NCBI RefSeq assembly: GCF_002891295.1
Contig: NZ_LGUI01000006.1
Span: forward strand, 124,001-188,000
Direction of reading: 5' to 3'
Origin: Streptomyces eurocidicus
Lineage (GTDB): Bacteria > Actinomycetota > Actinomycetes > Streptomycetales > Streptomycetaceae
DNA: 64,000 bases
Shown piece by piece: positions 31,157-39,056 of the stretch. Both the position numbers and the translations under genes were made by a program. Within the stretch, counting starts at the first letter, position 1. Each line of letters opens with the position of its first letter. The notes beneath the pieces were generated by a model that worked only from the letters and a program-made list of their open reading frames with translations, was not told where the DNA came from and searched no databases.

Positions 31157-32525
31157 GGTACTTGGACACCTCGACGTTCTGGAGCACGGCGACGGCGTCC
31201 TCGACCAGGACCGCGGCGTTGAAGTAGGCGGTCATCAGGTACGAGGTGATGCCCTTCTGGTCCATGCCCATGTTGCGCATGGCGAGGCCGGGCTCGACCT
31301 CGTCCGGGACCTGCGCGGGCCGCAGGCCGACGACGCCCTGATCGGCCTCGCCGACCCGCATCAGCAGGATCTCGGTGGTGCCGGCGCCCTCGGGTCCGGA
31401 TATCCGGACCTTGTCGGACGGGAGCAGCGGCACACCGCGCCAGGTGATCAGCGGGCTGCCGTACCGGGAGTCCATGACCGGGGGCACCCCCCGCCGGGTA
31501 CATTCGCGGCCGAAGGCGGCGATGGCCTTGGGGTGGGCGACGAAGAAGCACGGCTGCTTCCAGACCTTGGCGAGGAGCTCGTCGAGGTCGTCGGGCGTCG
31601 GCGCGCCGGTGCGGGTCTGGATGCGCTGGCCGGGGGCGACGTTGTGGAAGAGGCCGAACTCCGGGTGGTTGAGCATCATCGACTCCTGGCGCTCGCGGAG
31701 CGCCTGGACGGTGAGGTTGGCCTGGGCCCGGGTCTGGTCGATGGGCTCGTTGTAGAGGTCCGCGACGCGGGAGTGCACGCGCAGCACGGTCTGGGCGAGG
31801 CTCATGTGGTACTCGCGCGGCGCGTCCTCGTAGTCGACGTAGGTGCCCGGGAGGTCGGGCTCGCCGACGTGGCCGGAGGCGAGGTCGACCGGTACCTCGG
31901 AGCCCGGGGCGGGCCGGTCGGCGGTGGCGTACGCCTCCAGGGCCGTGCGCAGCGTCTCGTCGCGGTCGGCCAGGCGGGCGAGGGCCGCGCGGTCGGCGCA
32001 GAGGGCGACGCCGGGGGTCAGGGCGGCCACGCGGTACGGCAGGGGCGCGCCGCGGGTCCAGGCGTCGAGGTCGAAGAACTGGCCGTCGCCGATGACCTCG
32101 GCGACGGCGTCCTCGCCGTAGCGCCCGGTGACCCGCTTCTCGGCGCGGCCCCGCACGAGCACCCACAGCCGGTCGGCCGTGTCGCCCTCCTGGACCAGCT
32201 GCTGACCGGCGTCGAAGGTGACCTCGGTGAAGGAGCCGGCCAGTTCGCGCAGCAGGTCCGCGTCGGCCTCGCGGAGGTACGGCACCTCGCGCAGGTCCTC
32301 GGGGACGATGTGGTGGGCGTCGCCGTCCTGGTAGCTGCTGATGCGGTCGTCGCCGAGGATGAACGTACGGCGCCGGTTGACCCGGAAGACGCCGGACTCG
32401 ACGTCCACCCAGGGCAGGGCGCGCAGCAGGTAGCGCGGGGTGATGCCGCGCATCTGCGGGGTGGTCTTGGTGGTGGTCGCGAGTTGCCGTGCGGCGTCCG
32501 GGCCGAGACTCAGCCTGTCGTTCAT
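31143..32525 (-). CDS. Family 2 encapsulin shell protein with cNMP-binding-like domain
   Basis: A 460-residue HK97-fold nanocompartment shell. The N-terminal arm (DAARQLATTTKTTPQMRGIT, then LLRALPWVDVESGVFRVNRR) and the C-terminal NMGMDQKGITSYLMTAYFNA are characteristic of family 2 (SrpI-like) encapsulins. Residues ~95-205 form a Crp/cNMP-binding-like insertion (GSFTEVTFDAGQQLVQEGDT, then ADRLWVLVRGRAEKR and GDGQFFDLDAW). By that criterion this is family 2B. The ligand-binding Arg-rich loop of true cNMP domains is not clear, so ligand binding is uncertain. GAGGAGG precedes the ATG at 32525. It is co-transcribed with the cysteine desulfurase, pointing to sulfur storage or handling inside the shell. 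Confidence 0.9.
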   Translation of the reverse strand: MNDRLSLGPDAARQLATTTKTTPQMRGITPRYLLRALPWVDVESGVFRVNRRRTFILGDDRISSYQDGDAHHIVPEDLREVPYLREADADLLRELAGSFTEVTFDAGQQLVQEGDTADRLWVLVRGRAEKRVTGRYGEDAVAEVIGDGQFFDLDAWTRGAPLPYRVAALTPGVALCADRAALARLADRDETLRTALEAYATADRPAPGSEVPVDLASGHVGEPDLPGTYVDYEDAPREYHMSLAQTVLRVHSRVADLYNEPIDQTRAQANLTVQALRERQESMMLNHPEFGLFHNVAPGQRIQTRTGAPTPDDLDELLAKVWKQPCFFVAHPKAIAAFGRECTRRGVPPVMDSRYGSPLITWRGVPLLPSDKVRISGPEGAGTTEILLMRVGEADQGVVGLRPAQVPDEVEPGLAMRNMGMDQKGITSYLMTAYFNAAVLVEDAVAVLQNVEVSKYHDYS

Positions 32526-33123
32526 GGGGGTCCTCCTCGAAGAAGTGGCGTGCGCCCGGATCGCGGACGGTCACGCGCCGATCGAGGGTGATCGTCTTGG
32601 TGCGATCTGCTCGATCACAAGACGACGTATTTTTGCAACGGTCCTAAAGTAATCCCCTTGCATATAAGCAAAGTTGATAGTGCGCCGAACCGCCGCCGGC
32701 GCCGGTCCCCTGAGCAGGTCCGATGATCCGCGCCGCCGGACACCCCCTGCCGCGGCCCGGCCGACTGAAAGAGGATCCACCCGCGTGCGAACGACCGGAA
32801 GCGGCCCCAGGAACCCCGGATTCCTTCGGGCAGGCGAGTGACGCCCGGGGCGCGTGCGGCTCGCCGCCGCGCCACGCGGGGCCCGGCGGCACATCCTGGG
32901 CCCGTGTCCCGTCATCCCGGCCTCCGGCCCGGGGCCGCCCACGGGCCGGCACCGGGCCGGGCACCTCGCGCCCACGCCCACGCCCACCGGACCGCGCCTC
33001 CGCACCCGCCCGGGCCGCACCGGTGGACACCCGGTTCCCCCGGCCGCTCCCCCGGTCGGTGGACGGCGGACCGGCCCCGGGGCTGCTTACGGTGGACGGT
33101 GAGCTGCCTCGAAAGGAGCGTCC
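32526..33123. promoter_or_regulatory. Divergent control region of the encapsulin operon
   Basis: About 600 bases between the encapsulin (-) and IclR-like (+) genes. The first 170 bases next to the encapsulin start are AT-rich for this genome. They hold an inverted repeat CGTCTTG...CAAGACG (32593-32624), several CGATC repeats, and TTGCATATAAGCAA (TTGC...GCAA). These are candidate promoter/operator elements. The remaining ~400 bases show nothing. Confidence 0.5.
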
Positions 33124-33786
33124 ATGAACCGGTCCCGAGCCCTCGCCGGCGGCACCGCCGCGGCGCTGCGACTGCTGGCCCAGCACCCGGACGACGGGGT
33201 GACCGCACGCCGCCTCGCCAGCACCCTTCACCTGCCCGCCCGTACCGCCTGCGCACTCGTCGACGGCCTGCGGGCCGAGGGCCTCGTACGGCAGGATCCG
33301 GGCACGGACGTCCTGCGCCCGGCCGGGCCGCTGGTCCCCTCGGCGGCGCCACCGGACGTGAACCTCCTGCGTTCCTCCGCGATGAACTGGGCGGACCGGC
33401 TGGCCGCGCACAGCGGCCTGAGCGTCCTGCTGGCCGTCGCCCACCCCGACGGCGTGCGGATCGTCCACCACGTCTTCCGGCCGGACAACAGCCCGCAGCA
33501 CCTGCTGACGGGCGAGACGCGCCCCGCCGGCTGCGCCCTGGCGCGCGCCCTGGCGGGTCCGCACGACGGGCGGTGCGTCTACACCCCCGAGGCGGACGCC
33601 GGCACCGGCTCGCTGGCCGTCGCCGTCGACTGCCCCGGCCCCGTCCCGTACGCGGCGGCGCTCGCCCTCGTCGGCCCGCGCCCGGCGCTGGACCCCTCGG
33701 CCGGGGGGAACGGGCGGTACGAGGAGCTGCTGCGCGCGGCGGCGGACGCCCTCGCCACGGATTCCGCCCTGACGCCCTCACGTTGA
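33124..33786 (+). CDS. IclR-like transcriptional regulator
   Basis: A 220-residue protein. The N-terminal winged helix (AALRLLAQHPDDGVTARRLA, then LPARTACALVDGLRAEGLV) matches IclR. The C-terminal ~140 residues form a shortened effector-like domain (SVLLAVAHPDGVRIVHHV, RPAGCALARALAGPH, AVAVDCPGPVPYAAALALVG). AAAGGAG precedes the ATG. It is divergent from the encapsulin operon, so it is a candidate regulator of it. Ligand unknown. Confidence 0.8.
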   Translation: MNRSRALAGGTAAALRLLAQHPDDGVTARRLASTLHLPARTACALVDGLRAEGLVRQDPGTDVLRPAGPLVPSAAPPDVNLLRSSAMNWADRLAAHSGLSVLLAVAHPDGVRIVHHVFRPDNSPQHLLTGETRPAGCALARALAGPHDGRCVYTPEADAGTGSLAVAVDCPGPVPYAAALALVGPRPALDPSAGGNGRYEELLRAAADALATDSALTPSR

Positions 33787-33811
33787 GCTCCGGCCGTCGC
33801 CCCGCGGCGGC

Positions 33812-34417
33812 TCACGGACCGCCCGGCCGGGCGCCGGGGTCCGGCTCCGGGCGGTGGGCCGTCGTCAGCAGGACCAGCCACACCCCCACGAGCACCAGGT
33901 GGGCGCGTTGCGGGACGCCGTGCCAGCCCGGTCTGGCGAACAGCGGGCCGACCGTGGCCAGCGCGGTCAGCAGCGCGGCGCCCAGCACCCACGGTCCCCA
34001 GCGGCGCAGCGGCGGTCTGCCGGGGCTGCGGAACGCGGCGGCGACGAGCAGGGCCATGGACCCGAACAGCGCGGCGTGCGCCAGGGCGCTGGTCGCGGTG
34101 TGCCAGGGGTTGACGGCCTCGCAGGCGTGGTTGACCGACGGCGCGCAGCGCATCGGCACGATCACGTCGGCCACGGACGAGGCGGCGAACGCCACCAGCG
34201 CCCATCTGCCGGCGCCGGCCCGGCGGCCGGCGGCCGGGTACCGTCGCGCCGGCAGGGACAGGGCGCCGGCCGCGACGAGCAGCGCGGTGACGATCTCGAT
34301 GCCGCCGAAGAGGCCGTGGAAGGGCTGGTCGGCCGCGTAGAGCTCGCTGACGTAGGAGTGGCGGGGGTCCAGGCCCGTGGGCAGGACCGCCTCCAGCACC
34401 CACGCGTTGTAGAGCAC
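33812..34417 (-). CDS. DUF998 membrane protein, 5' end disrupted or misread
   Basis: A 201-residue open frame beginning at GTG 34417. Motifs DPRHSYVSELYAADQPFHGL and WHTATSALAHAALFGSMALL match DUF998 six-segment membrane proteins. Upstream in the same frame the sequence continues as WWALIAAAVLYN, clearly the rest of the first membrane segment, yet no ATG, GTG or TTG lies ahead in this frame. A plausible ATG at 34527 reads MAEPSAVTGRARAT in another frame and would need one frameshift to join. Either a CTG start, a real frameshift or a sequence error is possible. Confidence 0.7.
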   Translation of the reverse strand: MLYNAWVLEAVLPTGLDPRHSYVSELYAADQPFHGLFGGIEIVTALLVAAGALSLPARRYPAAGRRAGAGRWALVAFAASSVADVIVPMRCAPSVNHACEAVNPWHTATSALAHAALFGSMALLVAAAFRSPGRPPLRRWGPWVLGAALLTALATVGPLFARPGWHGVPQRAHLVLVGVWLVLLTTAHRPEPDPGARPGGP

Positions 34418-34594
34418 CGCCGCCGCGATCAGCGCCCACCACCCGGCGCGGGCGGTGGGGCCGCCGGGCCCGGCCGCGCCCGGGCGGTGGCCCGCGCGCG
34501 GCCGGTGACGGCGGACGGTTCGGCCATCGGAGGGTGCCTCAGGCCCGCCGCGCGCGACGGCACCCGCGGGCCGGGCTCCGTACGGCGGGGGGCA

Positions 34595-35836
34595 TCAGGG
34601 GGCTCCCCGTCCGGGCGCGGCCGGCGGCGGCCCGTAGGCCGGGCCCGGGGCCTCGGAGGGCGGCTGCGCGGGCGGGGAGACCGGTTGCTTGGAGGGCGGG
34701 TACGACGGCGGGGACGCGCTGGAGGACTCCGGCGCGGCGGACGTCATGCCGCCGCTGGGACGCGAGACCGGGCTGTCCTCCTCGCCCTCGGTGCCCACCG
34801 GCCGTTCGAACCACTGTCCCGTCTGAGGGTCGTAGAGGACCATGGATTCGAGGGCCGTGGAGGCCCGCGAGACCACCACCACGTCGGCGGCGCGGTAGCC
34901 GCTCCACGACTGCCCCTTGGCCTTCGGGGTCCCCTTGGCGGCGACCGGCGGGCCCAGCGGGTTGCCGCAGGCGCAGCGGACCCTCGGCAGCCCGTGGCCG
35001 TCGACCAGGACGGCCGTGCCGGCCTGGAGGACGGCCTGATAGCCGGTGGCGGAACCGTTCTTGTAACCGTGGTTGGTGACCCGGGTGTCGGCGCGCAGCT
35101 GTACGGACGTCAGACCGCGCAGGTAGGACGGGATCCGGTCGGGGGTGATCTCCGCCGCGCTCGCGAAGGCGCGGCCCTTGGCCTGGTCGTCGGTCAGGTA
35201 GCGGATCTGCCGCTCCACGTCGCAGCTGGCCAGGGACTGGGTGCCGCCGTAGAGGCCGGGCGTGGAGCCCTCGATGCTGCGGGTGCCGCCCGTGTCGCTG
35301 GGCGCGGTGGCCGGGGCCGCCGCCGCGGCGGAGCCCTTCGCGGTCGAGGAGGTGAAGGGGTCGTTCCCGTCGGCGGCGGCCGGCTGCAGGAACACCTCGC
35401 CCGATCCGCCGTCCGAGCGGAGGAAGAAGACCGCGAGGGCCGCGGCGGCGACCACGACGCCGGTGACGAGGGCGACCTTGGGCGCGGACCGCCACCAGGG
35501 GGAACCTCCCCCGCCGTCGCGTCCGGGGGCGGGCCCGGAGGCGCCGTGGCTGCCAGGACCTCCGGGACCACTGGGACCACCAGGACCGCCGGGACCACCA
35601 GGACCACCAGGACCGCCTGGGCCGCTCGGGGTTCCCGGGGTCACAGGAGCCCCTGGCACGGTGTCCTGGTCGGAGGGCCGGTCCGTCCGGGTCGGCTCGG
35701 GCGGGCGGGCGGCGCCGGCCCCGGAGCCCTGCTCGGACAAGGGACCCCGTGGCGGGCCGGTGGGGCGGTTCTCTGACGGCTCTGACGGCTCTGACGGTGG
35801 TTCGGACGACACGGCCCTCTCCTGCGTTGGCGGCAT
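34595..35836 (-). CDS. DUF6777-type membrane-anchored protein
   Basis: A 413-residue protein. There is a long Pro/Gly-rich cytosolic N-terminus with repeated GGP/GPP units to about residue 110. A single membrane anchor follows (KVALVTGVVVAAAALAVFFL), then an extracellular domain with three Cys (LASCDVER, RVRCACGN), then a Pro/Ser tail. The domain around residue 200 (IRYLTDDQAKGRAFASAAEI) matches what is called DUF6777 in streptomycetes. ATG 35836 is preferred; an in-frame ATG at 35914 would add 26 residues including a TTA codon. It is divergent from the streptophobe gene. Confidence 0.75.
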   Translation of the reverse strand: MPPTQERAVSSEPPSEPSEPSENRPTGPPRGPLSEQGSGAGAARPPEPTRTDRPSDQDTVPGAPVTPGTPSGPGGPGGPGGPGGPGGPSGPGGPGSHGASGPAPGRDGGGGSPWWRSAPKVALVTGVVVAAAALAVFFLRSDGGSGEVFLQPAAADGNDPFTSSTAKGSAAAAAPATAPSDTGGTRSIEGSTPGLYGGTQSLASCDVERQIRYLTDDQAKGRAFASAAEITPDRIPSYLRGLTSVQLRADTRVTNHGYKNGSATGYQAVLQAGTAVLVDGHGLPRVRCACGNPLGPPVAAKGTPKAKGQSWSGYRAADVVVVSRASTALESMVLYDPQTGQWFERPVGTEGEEDSPVSRPSGGMTSAAPESSSASPPSYPPSKQPVSPPAQPPSEAPGPAYGPPPAAPGRGAP

Positions 35837-36135
35837 TCGCGCGTGGTGTCCGCGCGTTAAGCGTTTTCCCTCTTCCGTCTGCTTTTCACCTGGTTCGTCG
35901 CCCCCACCGGTCATTGTGTGCCGCAGACCCTCGGGTGCCGCAAGCGGGCGGCGGCCCGCCCGACGGGTGGGCCGCCGCCCGGAGGCTTACGTTGAAGCTC
36001 CGGGCCCTTCCGCGCCCGGCGGAGGAGCCGCCCCGGCCCGAGCGGACGGGGCGGGCTGCGGACACCGCGGACGAACGGGTGTCCGACGGGAGCGGACGGA
36101 ACACGGACGACCGACCGACGAGTGACGGAGGCAGC

Positions 36136-37461
36136 GTGAGTCAGCCACCGAGTACCGCGCCGGAGCCGCCCCGGCACGCCCTGCGCGCCTGGTGGGACGC
36201 GTTCGCGGCGGTGGCCGCGGGGGTGGCCGCCATGTTCGTGACCGCGGCGCTCGGCCTGTGGGCGGCCGGCGCGACCGGTCTGCCCGGCGGCGGGTTCCCC
36301 TCGGTCGTCGCGGCGACCGTGGTCGCCGCGGTGGGCGGTTCCGTCGAACTGTCCGGCGGCGCCGGGTTCCTGGGGAGTACGGCGGCGGGGCTGGACGTCG
36401 TACCGCTGTCGGTGACCCTGGCCGGCGCGGTCGTGACGGCCGTGGTGTTCCTGCGGCCGCTGCGGCACCGGGCGGTGGCGAGCGGCCGCGAACTGCTCGG
36501 CCGGGTCGCCCGGACGGCCGCACTCTGGCTGGTCGCGCTCCTGCTGATCTGCCTCGCCGCCCGGCACACGTTCCGCATCGACCTGGGCGGCACACAGGTC
36601 GGGGACCTGGGCGATCTGGGAGACCTCGGCGACGCCCTGGGCGTGACTCCGGAAGTGGGGTTCCGGGCCGCGGTGGGACCGACCCTCGGCCTGGGGCTGA
36701 TGTGGCTGCTGGTGCTGCTTGCGGTGGCCGTCGCCGTGTCCCGCAAGACCCCGCTGCCGTCCCGGCTGCTGCGCTTCCAGGAGCCGGTCCGCCCGGCCGC
36801 GTTCGCGATGCTGGCCGTCCTGCTGGCCTATGCGGCGCTCGGCCTGGTCGCCGGGGTGGTCGTGCTCCTCGTGCGCGGCCATCCGGCGGAGACCGCCGCG
36901 GTCCTGCTGCTGGGGCTGCCCAACCTCGTCTGGCTCGCCTTCGGCGTCGGCCTCGGCGGCACCTGGGACGGCCGGGCGCCCGACATCGGCCTGCCCGTGC
37001 CCAAGGCCCTCGCGGCGGTACTGCGGGAGCGCGACGGCAGGGGCGCCGTGAACCTCTCCTCCCTCACCCAGCAGGACGGCCGCGCCTGGCTGCTGGTGGT
37101 CGTCGCCGCCCTGGCCCTGCTGGCGGCCGGTTTCCTCGTGGCCGCCCGCTCGTCCCCGCGCACCCGGCGCTGGCAGCACGCCGTGCAACTGGCCGTGGCC
37201 CTCGCCGTCACCCTCCTGGTGGTCGCCGCCCTGACCGGGATCACGGCCCGCTTCGGACTCTCCCTGCTGGGCATCGGCGACCTGGGCGCCTTCGGCGGCG
37301 AGGTGTCCCTGCGCCCGCGGTGGCTCCCCCTGCTGGGCTTCGGCCTGCTCTGGGGGCTGATCGCGGGGTTCCTGGGCGACGTGCTCGCCCGGCGGGTACG
37401 GCGGCGGGGGGACGTGGCGGAGGTGGCGGAGGTGGTCGGGGAGAGGCCGGCCGGACAGTAG
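36136..37461 (+). CDS. Streptophobe-family integral membrane protein
   Basis: A 441-residue protein with about ten membrane segments and very high Ala/Val/Leu content, the pattern of the streptophobe family confined to streptomycetes. Landmarks are WWDAFAAVAAGVAAMFVTAA at the start, VELSGGAGFLGSTAAGLDVVPL, and an extracytoplasmic loop with GDLGDLGDLGDALG repeats. GGAGG precedes the GTG at 36136. Function unknown. Its neighbours (DUF6777 protein, Ser/Thr kinase, FHA-ABC transporter) suggest a conserved signalling or transport module. Confidence 0.85.
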   Translation: MSQPPSTAPEPPRHALRAWWDAFAAVAAGVAAMFVTAALGLWAAGATGLPGGGFPSVVAATVVAAVGGSVELSGGAGFLGSTAAGLDVVPLSVTLAGAVVTAVVFLRPLRHRAVASGRELLGRVARTAALWLVALLLICLAARHTFRIDLGGTQVGDLGDLGDLGDALGVTPEVGFRAAVGPTLGLGLMWLLVLLAVAVAVSRKTPLPSRLLRFQEPVRPAAFAMLAVLLAYAALGLVAGVVVLLVRGHPAETAAVLLLGLPNLVWLAFGVGLGGTWDGRAPDIGLPVPKALAAVLRERDGRGAVNLSSLTQQDGRAWLLVVVAALALLAAGFLVAARSSPRTRRWQHAVQLAVALAVTLLVVAALTGITARFGLSLLGIGDLGAFGGEVSLRPRWLPLLGFGLLWGLIAGFLGDVLARRVRRRGDVAEVAEVVGERPAGQ

Positions 37462-37502
37462 CGCCCGGCCGGCCTCCGCCCTCGTCCGGCCCGGCTCCGC
37501 CC

Positions 37503-38531
37503 CTACCGCCGCGGTCCGGGAAACACCGCCGCCGCCCATCGCGGCGGCCCCGGCGGCGGCACCGCGCCCACCGGGGGCAGGTCCGCGAGCCCCCGCACCA
37601 CCCGTGTCGGCTCGTGTCCCGCCCCGGGGCCCGGGGCCGCCGCGCCCCCCACCGCGCGGCGGAGCGCCGTCACGAACTGGAGGCAGCCGTCGTAGCGGTC
37701 GTCGGGGGACTTCGCCAGGGCCGTGGCGAGGACCTCGTCGGCCGCGGGCGGCAGCCCGGGAACGTGGTCGGAGGCCCGGGGCGGAGGTTCGTACAGGTGC
37801 GCCCGGAGCAGGATCATGTCGTCGTCGCGCCGGAACGGCGGCGCCCCCGACAGCATCTCGTAGACCACGCAGGCGAGGCTGTAGACGTCGCAGCGGCCGT
37901 CCACGGGCTTGCCGGAGATCTGCTCGGGCGCGACGTAGTCGAGGGTCCCGACGAACTGGCCCACCCGGGTGTAGCCGGTCAGGGACAGCGACTTCTTCGT
38001 CAGGCCGAAGTCGGTGAGGTAGACGTGCTCGGGATGGTCGCTGTCGGTGCCCTCGGCGACGAGGATGTTGCCCGGTTTGACGTCCCGGTGCACGAGGTCG
38101 TGGGCATGGGCGGCGTCGAGGGCCGAGGCGACCTGGACGGCGATGCGGCAGGTGACGGCGGGGGACAGCGGCCCGCTGCGGTCGAGCAGCGCGCGGAGGT
38201 CCTGGCCGTCGACGTAGCGCATGGCGATGTAGAGCAGGCCGTCGGCCTCGCCGGCGTCGTAGACGGGGACGATGTGCGGGTGGTCGATGGCCGCGGCCGC
38301 CTGGGACTCATGAGCGAAGCGCTTGCGGAAGGTGTCGTTGCGCGCCAGTTCGGGCGCCAGCAGTTTGAGCGCGACGGTGCGTTCCAGGCGCGTGTCGCGG
38401 GCGCGGTAGACGACGGCCATGCCGCCCTGGCCGATCTCGCTCTCCACCCGGTACGTGCCGATCCGGCGGCCGGTCAGTTCGGAGGGCCGTTCCACCGGGA
38501 CGCCGGGCCGGAGCGGCTCGTCGCCCGTCAT
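37503..38531 (-). CDS. Ser/Thr protein kinase (PknB-like, soluble)
   Basis: A 342-residue kinase with all Hanks motifs: IGQGGMAVVYRARD, the ATP Lys in VALKLLAPE, HRDVKPGNILVA, LTDFGLTKK, APEQISGKPVDGRCDVYSLA. It ends with a short Pro/Gly-rich tail. Unlike PknB it has no membrane segment or PASTA domains. ATG at 38531 overlaps the stop of the upstream gene (ATGA). The downstream neighbour on the same strand set contains two FHA domains, which bind phosphothreonine, so kinase-to-transporter signalling is likely. Confidence 0.92.
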   Translation of the reverse strand: MTGDEPLRPGVPVERPSELTGRRIGTYRVESEIGQGGMAVVYRARDTRLERTVALKLLAPELARNDTFRKRFAHESQAAAAIDHPHIVPVYDAGEADGLLYIAMRYVDGQDLRALLDRSGPLSPAVTCRIAVQVASALDAAHAHDLVHRDVKPGNILVAEGTDSDHPEHVYLTDFGLTKKSLSLTGYTRVGQFVGTLDYVAPEQISGKPVDGRCDVYSLACVVYEMLSGAPPFRRDDDMILLRAHLYEPPPRASDHVPGLPPAADEVLATALAKSPDDRYDGCLQFVTALRRAVGGAAAPGPGAGHEPTRVVRGLADLPPVGAVPPPGPPRWAAAVFPGPRR

Positions 38532-39043
38532 CGGTCCTCGCTCCCGGACGGTGCGGCGGGCTCCGCGAACGGTGTCGCCGCCGTGCCGTCGCAGTAGAGC
38601 CAGCCGTCCCGTTCGGCGTCGTAGACCCAGACGGACCCGCCGTCGACCACCACGCCCACGCGCAGGCCGTTGGTGGTCCGGCGGAACGTCTCGCCGTCCA
38701 TCCGCCCGGCCGCCACCTCGTCCGCCGCGCGCCGGTAGCGGCCGAGCGTGTCCTCGATCCTGGCGAGGAGATCGCGGGCGTCGTCGGTCCGGGCGAGCGG
38801 AGCGCCCGCGGCGGGCGGGCCCTGCGGGAGCGGTACGAGGAGCCGGCCGTCCACCCAGGCCGCCCAGCCGTTGGCGCACAGCACCCGGCCCCAGTCGCCC
38901 CGCCGGTCCAGGAGCCGGACCGGCAGCAGCGGGTCCAGCGGTTCGGTGGGCGTCGCCCCGTCGGGGGCCGACCAGGTGGGCAGGCCGTCCGGCGGCACCA
39001 CGTGGGTGGGCCGGAAGCCGTCGGCGGTGGTCATCGGGTCCAT
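38528..39043 (-). CDS. Hypothetical protein coupled to the kinase
   Basis: A 171-residue protein without signal or membrane segment. The N-terminal half looks like an SH3-type small barrel (LLPVRLLDRRGDWGRVLCAN, then GWAAWVDGRLLVPLP). The C-terminal half has a helix (DARDLLARIEDTLGRYRRAA) and a strand region ending VWVYDAERDGWLYCDG. No family name recognised. It is translationally coupled to the kinase downstream and 13 bases after the FHA-ABC gene, so it probably serves the same complex. Confidence 0.75.
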   Translation of the reverse strand: MDPMTTADGFRPTHVVPPDGLPTWSAPDGATPTEPLDPLLPVRLLDRRGDWGRVLCANGWAAWVDGRLLVPLPQGPPAAGAPLARTDDARDLLARIEDTLGRYRRAADEVAAGRMDGETFRRTTNGLRVGVVVDGGSVWVYDAERDGWLYCDGTAATPFAEPAAPSGSEDR

Positions 39044-39056
39044 GCGCGGCCGCCCC

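Noticed and set aside
32593..32624. CRP-type site (TGTGA...TCGCA) in the encapsulin promoter
   Set aside because: The half-sites are spaced nine bases apart instead of six and symmetry is poor.
35520..35640. Tandem repeat array (CCxGGxCCACC units) as a possible CRISPR or VNTR
   Set aside because: It encodes the Gly-Gly-Pro repeats in the DUF6777 protein's linker. There are no unique spacers.
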